Shown here in pieces: positions 31,966 to 38,249 of a stretch of DNA of 48,013 bases. Source of the DNA: JAAYZM01 sp964510785. GTDB lineage: Bacteria > Actinomycetota > Actinomycetes > Actinomycetales > Cellulomonadaceae. The DNA lies in the NCBI GenBank assembly GCA_964510785.1, contig CAZECM010000019.1, positions 1 through 48,013 on the forward strand, in the 5' to 3' direction. The position numbers and the translations under genes are program-made. The notes beneath the pieces are model-generated. The model was not told the DNA's origin. It ran no database searches and was given only the letters and a program-made list of their open reading frames with translations. Positions within the stretch are counted from its first letter, which is position 1. Each line of letters starts with the position of its first letter.

Positions 31966-32744
31966 CAGACCACCGGCACGAACGGCTCGTCGGCGGTGAA
32001 CAGGCCCTGCAGCCACTGTGCCCAGGAGTCCCACAGCCCCGTGACGAGGGCGAGGCCGAGCAGGACGAGGAGGCCGCCGCCGAGCCGCATGATGGCGCGA
32101 CGGTGGCGGCGCAGGAAGCCGAGCGCGCGCTCGGAGCGGCCGATGCCGAACGCCGCGAGCACGAACGGCAGGCCGAGCCCGAGGCAGAAGGCGACGGCGA
32201 GCACGGCGCCACGCCCGGCCGAGCCGGACTCGAGACCGAGGGCGAGGATCGCGGCGAGCGTCGGGCCGATGCACGGCGTCCAGCCGATCGCGAACACGAT
32301 CCCGAGCAGGGGTGCGCCCCACAGCCCCGCGCGCGGGGACACGTGCACGCGCTTGTCGGCCTGCAGGAAGGGCACGAAGCCCATGAAGACGAGACCCATG
32401 AGGACGACGACGACGCCGAGCACGCGCGAGACCGTCCCCGCGTTCTCGCGCAGGGCACCCCCGACCGACCCGGCGAGCACCCCGTACGTCACGAACACGG
32501 CCGTGAACCCCGCGACGAAGAGTGCGACACCCCCCGCGAGCCGCGCCGAGGACTGCTCGCGCGTCCCCGCGGCACCCGACGCGCCCATCGAGCCGAGGTA
32601 CCCGAGGTAGCCGGGCACGAGCGGGAGCACGCACGGCGAGAGGAAGGAGACGAGCCCCGCGAGGAGAGCGACGGGCAGGGCGACGAGCATCGCCCCGGAG
32701 AACGCCGTCTCGGCGAAGCTCTGCCCGAGGTCCGCCCAGCTCAC
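31965..32744 (-). CDS. ccdA: Thiol-disulfide transporter CcdA
   Basis: A 259-residue membrane protein with six helices that passes reducing equivalents from cytoplasmic thioredoxin to outer thiol oxidoreductases. The two essential cysteines are C38 (LSPCVLPLVPGY) and C158 (GWTPCIGPTL), each followed by the conserved Pro. The start is GTG 32744, overlapping the TGA of the thioredoxin-like gene (GTGA). It supplies electrons to keep the haem-binding CxxCH of apocytochromes reduced through the TlpA-like protein encoded next to it. Confidence 0.95.
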   Translation of the reverse strand: MSWADLGQSFAETAFSGAMLVALPVALLAGLVSFLSPCVLPLVPGYLGYLGSMGASGAAGTREQSSARLAGGVALFVAGFTAVFVTYGVLAGSVGGALRENAGTVSRVLGVVVVLMGLVFMGFVPFLQADKRVHVSPRAGLWGAPLLGIVFAIGWTPCIGPTLAAILALGLESGSAGRGAVLAVAFCLGLGLPFVLAAFGIGRSERALGFLRRHRRAIMRLGGGLLVLLGLALVTGLWDSWAQWLQGLFTADEPFVPVV

Positions 32745-33334
32745 GGCGCCTCGGCGAGCAGCTCGTCGACGAGGGTCCGCAGCACGGCGGCGTCGAGCAG
32801 CCCGATGACCCGCACGGCGACGCGGCCGGCGCGGTCGAGCACGATCGTCGTCGGCGTCGCGCTGACCGGGACGACGCCCTCGAGGGCCGCGAGCGCCGCG
32901 CCGTCGGCGTCGTCGATCGAGGGGTAGGTCACGTCGAACCTGCGGTCGAAGGCTGCCGCCGTCCCGGCGTCGTCCGTGCCGTTGATCCCGAACAGGTGCA
33001 GGTCGGGGTAGTCCGCGTCGAGGGCAACGAGGTCCGCAGCCTCCGCGCGGCACGGCGGGCAGCTGGCGTACCAGGTGTTGAGGAGGACGAGCTCGCCGCG
33101 GTGCTCGGTCACGTCCACGGGTTCGCCGTCGAAGTCCGTGCCCGCGAGCTCGAGCGGCTCGCCGCGGTCGGCCACGTCCCACGCCCGCACCGTGCCGTCG
33201 GGAGAGGTGTAGCCGATGCCGGGACCCGAGCTCGTCTCGGCGGGGTCCGGGGCAGGCGCCGTGGTGCAGGCCGTCAGCGCGAGGGTCACGGCAAGGGCGA
33301 CGACGGCGACCCGCCCGGCACTGCGCGCCCTCAT
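32741..33334 (-). CDS. TlpA/ResA-type thioredoxin-like lipoprotein
   Basis: A 197-residue extracytoplasmic thioredoxin-fold lipoprotein. Signal and lipobox L20-T21-A22-C23 are followed by a short linker. The redox motif is C92-P-P-C95 in NTWYASCPPCRAEA, and the cis-Pro loop is VSATPTTIVLD. ResA/TlpA proteins reduce apocytochrome c before haem attachment, fed by CcdA. The ATG at 33334 sits in an ATGA overlap with the upstream phosphatase gene. All five genes from 33990 to 29420 are coupled, an order also known in M. tuberculosis (Rv0525-Rv0529). Confidence 0.93.
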   Translation of the reverse strand: MRARSAGRVAVVALAVTLALTACTTAPAPDPAETSSGPGIGYTSPDGTVRAWDVADRGEPLELAGTDFDGEPVDVTEHRGELVLLNTWYASCPPCRAEAADLVALDADYPDLHLFGINGTDDAGTAAAFDRRFDVTYPSIDDADGAALAALEGVVPVSATPTTIVLDRAGRVAVRVIGLLDAAVLRTLVDELLAEAP

Positions 33335-33990
33335 GCCCCGGGCACCTGCGGCACGCCCGGGAGCAGGTCCTTCGCGGGCTCGGCGTAGCTCACGCCCACG
33401 AGCTCCTCGCCCTCGAAGCGCAGCGAGGTGACGGAGGCGAGCGAGCACTCGCGCTTGCGCGGGTCGTGCAGGAAGCCACGGTGCTCCGCAGCGAGGCGTG
33501 TGACCCAGATGGGCAGCTGGTGGGAGACGAGCACGGCCTCGCGCCCCTCGGCCTTGTCCCGCGCGTCGCCGACGGCGGCCATCATGCGGCCGACCTGCTC
33601 GCGGTACGGCTCGCCCCACGAGGGCCGCCACGGGTTCCACAGCCGGGGCCAGTGCCGCGGGTGGCGCAGCGAGCCGTCGCCGACGCCGAACGTCATGCCC
33701 TGGAAGTAGTTCTCGGCCTCGATCAGCCGGGGGTCCGAGCCGAGCTCGAGCCCGAGCGCCTCGGCCACCGGGGTCGCGGTCTGCTGGGCGCGCTCGAGAG
33801 GGGAGGCCACGACCACGGCGACGTCCCGGGGGGCGCCGTCGTCGGCGGGCGACGCGAAGTGCTCGGCGAGCCGCGCGGCCATGGCCTCGCCGCGCTCGGA
33901 CAGGCGGTAGCCGGGCAGCCGCCCGTACAGGATGCCGGTGGGGTTGTGGACCTCGCCGTGGCGCACGAGGTGCACCGTGGTGGAAGACAT
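33331..33990 (-). CDS. Histidine phosphatase family protein (phosphoglycerate mutase-like)
   Basis: A 219-residue branch-1 histidine phosphatase. The catalytic RHGE is at residues 10-13 (LVRHGEVHNPTG); the second catalytic histidine is in LVSHQLPIW and supporting Arg residues lie in SPLERAQQT. Two features, AENYFQGMTF and the Trp-rich HWPRLWNPWRPSWGEPY, mark the actinobacterial subgroup found at the head of cytochrome c maturation operons. Glycolytic mutase activity is unlikely. A -10-like GACACT (33998-34003) ends 7 bases before the ATG. Substrate unknown. Confidence 0.9.
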   Translation of the reverse strand: MSSTTVHLVRHGEVHNPTGILYGRLPGYRLSERGEAMAARLAEHFASPADDGAPRDVAVVVASPLERAQQTATPVAEALGLELGSDPRLIEAENYFQGMTFGVGDGSLRHPRHWPRLWNPWRPSWGEPYREQVGRMMAAVGDARDKAEGREAVLVSHQLPIWVTRLAAEHRGFLHDPRKRECSLASVTSLRFEGEELVGVSYAEPAKDLLPGVPQVPGA

Positions 33991-33997
33991 GGCGCCC

Positions 33998-34003
33998 AGT
34001 GTC
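33998..34003 (-). promoter_or_regulatory. Weak leaderless-type -10 of the cytochrome c maturation operon
   Basis: GACACT on the minus strand ends 7 bases before the phosphatase ATG. It lacks the first T of the TANNNT pattern, so confidence is low. Confidence 0.35.
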
Positions 34004-34037
34004 CCTCATGGTCCTGGGAGGGACGAAACCCGTGGGG

Positions 34038-34523
34038 TCAGGGGGCCTCGAAGTGCGCCGTGACGGCGGTCATCGCCTCGCCGAGCGCGGCGAACTGCTC
34101 GTCGGTGAGGGCGTCGACGAGCACGCGTCGGACGGCCGTCACATGGCCGGGTGCGGCGTCCACGAGGGCCTGGTAGCCGTGGGTGGTCATGTGGCAGTTG
34201 ACGCCGCGACCGTCTCCCTCGCACGCGAGGCGCTCGACGAGCCCGCGGGACTCCATGCGGCGCACGGTGTGGGTCAGCCGTGAGCGGGAGTGGACGAGGC
34301 CGTCGGCGAGCTGGGACATGCGCAGGGTGTGGTTCTCGGACTCCGAGAGCCGCACGAGGACCTCGTACTCGCTCAGCGACATGCCGGCCTCGGCCTCGAG
34401 CTGCGCGGAGAGCGCGGCGGTCACGATGGCGGATCCGGTGAGGAACGCGCGCCAGTGGACCTGCTGCTGGGCGTCGAGCCAGTGCACCTCGGTGCTCGCG
34501 GGGGCCTCTTGCGTCGTACTCAT
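34038..34523 (-). CDS. MarR family transcriptional regulator
   Basis: A 161-residue winged-helix regulator. The recognition region is MSQLADGLVHSRSRLTHTVRR (about residues 68-88), followed by the wing ESRGLVERLACEGDGRGVNC. The Arg/Asp-Gly-Arg wing tip is typical. Long helices at both ends make the dimer. It is divergent to the YceI gene, and a palindrome at 34589-34612 in the shared gap is the likely operator. The MarR transcript appears leaderless (TAGGTT at 34530-34535). Ligand unknown; such YceI-linked MarR proteins often sense phenolics or oxidants, which is only inference here. Confidence 0.92.
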   Translation of the reverse strand: MSTTQEAPASTEVHWLDAQQQVHWRAFLTGSAIVTAALSAQLEAEAGMSLSEYEVLVRLSESENHTLRMSQLADGLVHSRSRLTHTVRRMESRGLVERLACEGDGRGVNCHMTTHGYQALVDAAPGHVTAVRRVLVDALTDEQFAALGEAMTAVTAHFEAP

Positions 34524-34529
34524 GGTCGG

Positions 34530-34535
34530 AACCTA
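34530..34535 (-). promoter_or_regulatory. Leaderless-type -10 of the marR gene
   Basis: TAGGTT on the minus strand ends 6 bases before the ATG at 34523. Confidence 0.5.
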
Positions 34536-34588
34536 CCAATCTGAACGAGTTGGGCGGCAGGTCTTGCGCACCCGTCCTCAATATAGTA

Positions 34589-34612
34589 CAACTATCAACT
34601 ACCAGATAGTTG
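34589..34612. promoter_or_regulatory. Likely MarR operator
   Basis: CAACTATC-AACTACCA-GATAGTTG has perfect 8-base arms and an 8-base spacer. It is in an AT-rich patch that also holds TATAGT (34583-34588), a plausible -10 for yceI. Placement between divergent marR and yceI suggests control of both. Confidence 0.6.
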
Positions 34613-34638
34613 ACGGATCAATCTTTGGAGCACCCCCC

Positions 34639-35190
34639 ATGAGCGCCACCACCACCACCGCCGCGCTGACCACCGGCACCTGGACCATCGACGCCTCGCA
34701 CTCCGAGGCCGCGTTCACCGTCCGCCACGCGGGCATCGCCAAGGTCCGCGGCACGGTCGCGATCACCGAGGGCGCCGTCGTCGTCGCCGAGGACGGCACC
34801 GCGACCGTCACGGCCACGCTCGACCCCGCCACCGTGAGCACGGGCGACGCCGGCCGCGACGGCCACCTCAAGACCGGTGACTTCTTCGAGGTCGAGACGT
34901 ACCCCACCTGGACCTTCAGCTCCTCGCCCGTCGCGGTCGCTGGCGACGAGGCCGACGTGGCCGGTGAGCTCACGATCCACGGCGTGACCCAGCCCGTCGT
35001 GCTCGCGACCGAGTTCAACGGCACCGCGGTGGACGCCTACGGCAACCTGCGCGCCGGGTTCTCCGCGACCACGACGTTCTCGCGCAAGGACTTCGGCCTG
35101 ACCTGGAACGCCGCGCTCGAGGCCGGCGGCGTGCTCGTCAGCGACAAGGTCACGATCGCCATCGAGATCTCGGCGATCAAGCAGGGCTGA
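34639..35190 (+). CDS. YceI family lipid-binding protein
   Basis: A 183-residue lipocalin-like beta-barrel of the YceI family. Signature segments are GTWTIDASHSEAAFTVRHAG near the N-terminus, DGHLKTGDFFEVETYPTWTF in the middle and SRKDFGLTWNAALEAGGVLV near the end. There is no signal peptide, so this is a cytosolic member, unlike E. coli YceI. The family binds polyprenoid chains; in a window so rich in menaquinone genes an isoprenoid ligand is attractive but unproven. GGAG lies 9 bases before the ATG. It is likely under the divergent MarR regulator. Confidence 0.92.
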   Translation: MSATTTTAALTTGTWTIDASHSEAAFTVRHAGIAKVRGTVAITEGAVVVAEDGTATVTATLDPATVSTGDAGRDGHLKTGDFFEVETYPTWTFSSSPVAVAGDEADVAGELTIHGVTQPVVLATEFNGTAVDAYGNLRAGFSATTTFSRKDFGLTWNAALEAGGVLVSDKVTIAIEISAIKQG

Positions 35191-35211
35191 CCCACCCCTC
35201 CTCAGCGCCTG

Positions 35212-35526
35212 TCACCCGGGCGCCCCAGGCCGACCAGGCCCGGGGTGCCCGGTCTCTCCGTGCCCACGTGGAGGTGGGGAGGCGCTGAGGGCACGGCGGA
35301 GGCGTTCCGGATCGATGCGCCAGAAGCCGCGGCGCACGCCGTCGACCGTGACGACGGGCACGAGGTCGCCGTGCTCCGACTCGAGCTCGGGGTCCGTGTC
35401 GACGTCGATCTCGACCCACGACGCGCCGACCTTCTCGGTCTCGGCGATCACGAGCGCACGGGCGGCTTCGCACAGGTGACAGCCCTGCCGGGTGTAGAGG
35501 ACGACGCGGGCGGCACTGAGATCCAT
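35212..35526 (-). CDS. Glutaredoxin-like protein
   Basis: A 104-residue thioredoxin-fold protein of the glutaredoxin-like (DUF836) type. The redox site is C16-H-L-C19 in YTRQGCHLCEAA, and the cis-Pro is in DLVPVVTVDG. A Pro/Gly-rich tail (about 85-104) ends it. The ATG at 35526 is supported by TACCCT 7 bases upstream (leaderless); a longer open frame to 35721 runs antisense over the HAD gene. It is divergent to that gene, an arrangement like the Rv0505c-Rv0508 area of M. tuberculosis. Substrates unknown. Confidence 0.88.
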   Translation of the reverse strand: MDLSAARVVLYTRQGCHLCEAARALVIAETEKVGASWVEIDVDTDPELESEHGDLVPVVTVDGVRRGFWRIDPERLRRALSASPPPRGHGETGHPGPGRPGAPG

Positions 35527-35533
35527 GCGCACC

Positions 35534-35539
35534 AGGGTA
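35534..35539 (-). promoter_or_regulatory. Leaderless-type -10 of the glutaredoxin gene
   Basis: TACCCT on the minus strand ends 7 bases before the ATG at 35526, 12 bases from the opposing HAD promoter. Confidence 0.55.
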
Positions 35540-35550
35540 TGGCGCGTCGA

Positions 35551-35556
35551 TACAGT
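35551..35556 (+). promoter_or_regulatory. Leaderless-type -10 of the HAD gene
   Basis: TACAGT ends 7 bases before the GTG at 35564, which sets the start of the HAD protein. Confidence 0.55.
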
Positions 35557-35563
35557 GGGACGC

Positions 35564-36379
35564 GTGGCCCCCCAGACCGCTTCGTCGGCGAGCCGCGCTC
35601 CCTCGGGCAGCGTGGCCGCGTTCTTCGACGTCGACAACACGATCATCCGCGGGGCGAGCGCCTTCCACCTGGGGCGCGGGCTGTACCGGCGCAAGTTCTT
35701 CAGCCTGTGGGACCTCCTCACCTTCGGGGTCCACCAGGCCCGCTACCTCGCGTTCGGCGAGAACGCCAAGCAGATCGACGAGGTGCGCTCGCGCGCGCTG
35801 AGCATCGTGGCCGGTCACTCCGTCGCGGAGATCGCCGCGATCGGCGAGGAGGTCTACGACGAGGTCCTCGCGCTGCGCATCTTCCCGGGCACGCAACGGG
35901 TGCTCGACAAGCACCTCGCGGCCGGGCACGAGGTGTGGCTCGTCACGGCGTCCCCCCTCGAGATCGGCGAGCTCATCGCGCGGCGCCTCGGTGCGACGGG
36001 CGCGCTCGGCACCGTGGCCGAGCACCGCGACGGCTTCTACACCGGCCGGCTCGTGGGCGACCTGCTGCACGGCAAGGCCAAGGCCACGGCGGTGCGCAAG
36101 CTCGCGGCCGAGCGGGACCTCGACCTCGCCGCGTGCTACGCCTACGGCGACTCGTCCAACGACATCCCGATCCTGTCCGAGGTGGGCAACCCGTGCCCCA
36201 TCAACCCCGACCGACGCCTGCGCAAGCACGCGCAGACGGTCGGCTGGCCGGTGCGCGAGTTCCGGGGCACGCGCCGCACGGTACGACGTGGGGCCGACGC
36301 CGCGAGCCTGGCCGGTGCGGCGTGGATCGTGGGTCTCGCGCTGCGCTCGCTCAAGCGCGCGCTCACGGGCCGGCGCTAG
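35564..36379 (+). CDS. HAD-IB family hydrolase (SerB-like phosphatase)
   Basis: A 271-residue HAD phosphatase. Motif I is FFDVDNT with nucleophile D22 and acid/base D24; motif II is in WLVTASP; the lysine is within GKAKA; motif IV is GDSSNDIPIL. The helical cap between about 35 and 110 is of the HAD-IB type found in phosphoserine phosphatases. Close relatives are annotated as SerB1-like but may act on other phosphates such as glycerol phosphates or lysophosphatidate. The C-terminal AASLAGAAWIVGLALRSLK could be an amphipathic or membrane helix. A strong hairpin (36404-36423) follows the stop. Confidence 0.9.
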   Translation: MAPQTASSASRAPSGSVAAFFDVDNTIIRGASAFHLGRGLYRRKFFSLWDLLTFGVHQARYLAFGENAKQIDEVRSRALSIVAGHSVAEIAAIGEEVYDEVLALRIFPGTQRVLDKHLAAGHEVWLVTASPLEIGELIARRLGATGALGTVAEHRDGFYTGRLVGDLLHGKAKATAVRKLAAERDLDLAACYAYGDSSNDIPILSEVGNPCPINPDRRLRKHAQTVGWPVREFRGTRRTVRRGADAASLAGAAWIVGLALRSLKRALTGRR

Positions 36380-36403
36380 CCACCCGGTCGTGGATACACC
36401 GAA

Positions 36404-36423
36404 GGCCCGGCGCGAGCCGGGCC
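36404..36423. terminator. Bidirectional hairpin terminator with GNRA loop
   Basis: GGCCCGGC (36404-36411), loop GCGA and GCCGGGCC (36416-36423) form a perfect 8-bp stem between the convergent HAD and bS22 genes. On the minus strand a TTCGGTGT tail follows. It likely ends both transcripts. Confidence 0.7.
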
Positions 36424-36432
36424 CTCGAGGGT

Positions 36433-36531
36433 CTACTTCTTGTTGCGGCGCTGGTGGCGCGTCTTGCGAAGCAGCTTGCGGTGCTTCTTCTTCGACATAC
36501 GCTTGCGGCGCTTCTTGATGACGGAGCCCAT
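36433..36531 (-). CDS. Ribosomal protein bS22 (AURKAIP1/COX24-domain protein)
   Basis: A 32-residue, extremely basic protein beginning MGSVIKKRRKRMSKKKHRK and ending in RHQRRNKK. This is the short actinobacterial small-subunit protein seen in mycobacterial ribosomes (bS22, Rv0500B), homologous to the AURKAIP1/COX24 domain. Over half the residues are Lys or Arg. A GAGG ribosome site lies just upstream of the ATG at 36531. It sits beside the excisionase-type DNA-binding gene, the same neighbour as in M. tuberculosis. Confidence 0.95.
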   Translation of the reverse strand: MGSVIKKRRKRMSKKKHRKLLRKTRHQRRNKK

Positions 36532-36610
36532 AGGTCCTCGCAATAGTTCGTCGTGATGGATGAGACGGCTTGCACCGCTCAACCGAGGGCCTGGCCGCGA
36601 AAGTCCGTGC

Positions 36611-36823
36611 CTATCCTACCTGCTCGCCGCCCGGCTGCTCGACGACGTACGTCTTGAGGTACGCCTCGAGCGCCTCGGCGGGCACCCGGAAGGACCGTCC
36701 GACCCGGATCGCGGGCAGCTCGCCCGAGTGCAGCACCCGGTAGACGGTCATGTTCGAGACGCGCAGCTGCTCCGCCACCTCGGGCACCGTGAGGAAACGC
36801 TGCTTGACCGGCTCCGTCGACAT
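36611..36823 (-). CDS. Excisionase-family helix-turn-helix DNA-binding protein
   Basis: A 70-residue protein that is essentially one MerR/Xis-type winged helix: FLTVPEVAEQLRVSNMTVYR (residues 10-29), then LHSGELPAIRVGRSFRVPAE and a C-terminal helix ALEAYLKTYVV. Phage excisionases share the fold, but no integrase or phage gene is near and the gene is a conserved neighbour of bS22 in Actinobacteria (as Rv0500A). It is therefore a chromosomal regulator or architectural protein. It is transcribed toward bS22 and the two may share a transcript. Its leader of about 50 bases contains a GC hairpin at 36848-36863. Confidence 0.92.
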   Translation of the reverse strand: MSTEPVKQRFLTVPEVAEQLRVSNMTVYRVLHSGELPAIRVGRSFRVPAEALEAYLKTYVVEQPGGEQVG

Positions 36824-36847
36824 GCTGCTCCGTCCTGGTACCTGGGT

Positions 36848-36863
36848 CCCCCGCGCTCGGGGG
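36848..36863 (-). promoter_or_regulatory. GC hairpin in the leader of the excisionase-type gene
   Basis: CCCCCG, loop CGCT, CGGGGG form a 6-bp stem about 25 bases upstream of the ATG at 36823. It may modulate translation or stability; no ligand-binding RNA pattern is evident. Confidence 0.4.
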
Positions 36864-36879
36864 TGACTCCGCTGGCCGA

Positions 36880-36909
36880 AGCCTAGGGCCTGGTGTGACC
36901 AAAGTGGAA
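36880..36909 (-). promoter_or_regulatory. Candidate promoter of the excisionase-type gene and bS22
   Basis: On the minus strand TTCCAC (36909-36904), 18 bases, then TAGGCT (36885-36880). The -10 matches the window consensus; the -35 is weak. Confidence 0.5.
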
Positions 36910-36953
36910 GGGGATGCAGGTGTGACTTGTGATGCCTAGTGGGACGAGTCGCG

Positions 36954-38156
36954 TCAGTCGAGCTCGGTGTCGAGCCCCAGGTGGGGGAACGTGGCCCGCC
37001 GCGTGGCTCGGATCGCACGATCCACCTCGCTCGCCGGGTCGTAGCCCGCAGCCCAGCCGCGCACCTCGACCACCTCGCCGTCCGTGAGCGACGTCGGTTC
37101 CTCCCCCGGCCCCACCGCGTACGCGTGCCCGTACTGCGCGGCGTGGTCGAGCCACGCGGCCGGCAGCGGGGTGTCCGGCGCGAGGTCCACGTGGGCGGCC
37201 TCCGCGACGAGGTGCGCCCAGGCGCGCGGCACGACGTCGACGACGGCGTAACCCCCGCCCCCGAGCGCGAGCCACCGGCCCCCGGCCGTCTCGTGGGCGA
37301 GCCCGTGCACGAGCCCGGCCGCCCACCGCAGCCCGTCGACACTCACGTGGAGGTTGGTGAGCGGGTCCAGGGCGTGCGCGTCGCAGCCGTGCTGGCTCAC
37401 GACGACGTCGGGCTCGAACGCGCGCACGACGGCGGGCACCACTGCCTCGACGGCACGGGTCCAGCCCGCCGTCGTCGTCCCCGCCGGGAGCGCGACGTTC
37501 ACGGCCGTGCCCTCCGCCCCCGGGCCCCCCACGTCCTGCGGGTAGCCCGTGCCGGGGAAGAGGGTGCGGGCCGACTCGTGGACCGACACCGTGAGCACGC
37601 GCGGGTCGTCCCAGAAGATGTGCTCGACGCCGTCGCCGTGGTGGGCATCGACGTCGACGTACGCGACCCGCCGCGCACCCGCGTCGAGCAGGGCGCGGAT
37701 CGCGACGGCGATGTCGTTGTAGACGCAGAACCCCGAGGCCGCAGCCGGCATCGCGTGGTGCAGACCGCCCGTGAAGTTGACGCCGTGGTCCAGCTCGCCG
37801 CGCCACACCGCGAGCGCGACCGTGCGGCTGCCACCGACGATCCGGGCGCTCGCCCCGTGCATGCCCTCGAAGGCGGGCACGTCGCCCGAGCCGAGACCGA
37901 ACGCCCCGCGCGGCTGCGCACCGGGTAGGGACGCCTCGCGCACGGCGCGCACGTACTCCGGGGTGTGAGTCGTCAGGAGGACGTCGTCGGCCACCGCCTG
38001 CGGCTCGACCAGCTCGACCCCCGGGGCGTCGAGCAGGCCGAGCTCGCGCGCGAGGCGCATCGTGAGATCGAGGCGCACGGGCGACATCGGGTGCGTGGGC
38101 CCGAAGTCGTAGCCGAGCACGTCCGCGCCCCACACGACTCCCGTCCGCACCGCCAT
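36954..38156 (-). CDS. Acetoin utilization AcuC-like histone deacetylase-family protein
   Basis: A 400-residue zinc-dependent deacetylase of the class I HDAC/AcuC fold. Catalytic histidines H133 and H134 lie in GGLHHAMPAAASGFCVYND, and the metal site is D168-V-D170-A-H172-H173 in YVDVDAHHGDG, with a further Asp in HGCDAHALDPL. The catalytic Gly-rich loop LALGGGGYAV is intact. AcuC in Bacillus deacetylates acetyl-CoA synthetase; no acs or acetoin genes are adjacent, so the substrate here is open. The ATG at 38156 has a TAGCGT -10 seven bases upstream, with GGGAG in between, so the transcript may be leaderless. It is divergent to trkH. Confidence 0.9.
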   Translation of the reverse strand: MAVRTGVVWGADVLGYDFGPTHPMSPVRLDLTMRLARELGLLDAPGVELVEPQAVADDVLLTTHTPEYVRAVREASLPGAQPRGAFGLGSGDVPAFEGMHGASARIVGGSRTVALAVWRGELDHGVNFTGGLHHAMPAAASGFCVYNDIAVAIRALLDAGARRVAYVDVDAHHGDGVEHIFWDDPRVLTVSVHESARTLFPGTGYPQDVGGPGAEGTAVNVALPAGTTTAGWTRAVEAVVPAVVRAFEPDVVVSQHGCDAHALDPLTNLHVSVDGLRWAAGLVHGLAHETAGGRWLALGGGGYAVVDVVPRAWAHLVAEAAHVDLAPDTPLPAAWLDHAAQYGHAYAVGPGEEPTSLTDGEVVEVRGWAAGYDPASEVDRAIRATRRATFPHLGLDTELD

Positions 38157-38163
38157 GGCTCCC

Positions 38164-38169
38164 ACGCTA
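38164..38169 (-). promoter_or_regulatory. Leaderless-type -10 of the acuC-like gene
   Basis: TAGCGT on the minus strand ends 7 bases before the ATG at 38156. Confidence 0.5.
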
Positions 38170-38249
38170 GCCACGACGCCGCGCCCGAGGTGTGCACGTC
38201 CACCGAGGCGACGAGGTGGAAGAGTGGTCCCGGCAGCCGAGGAGGGTGG

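Noticed and set aside
36611..36823. Excisionase-type gene as a sign of a prophage or integrative element
   Set aside because: No integrase, att-like repeats or phage genes nearby; the gene is a conserved chromosomal neighbour of bS22.
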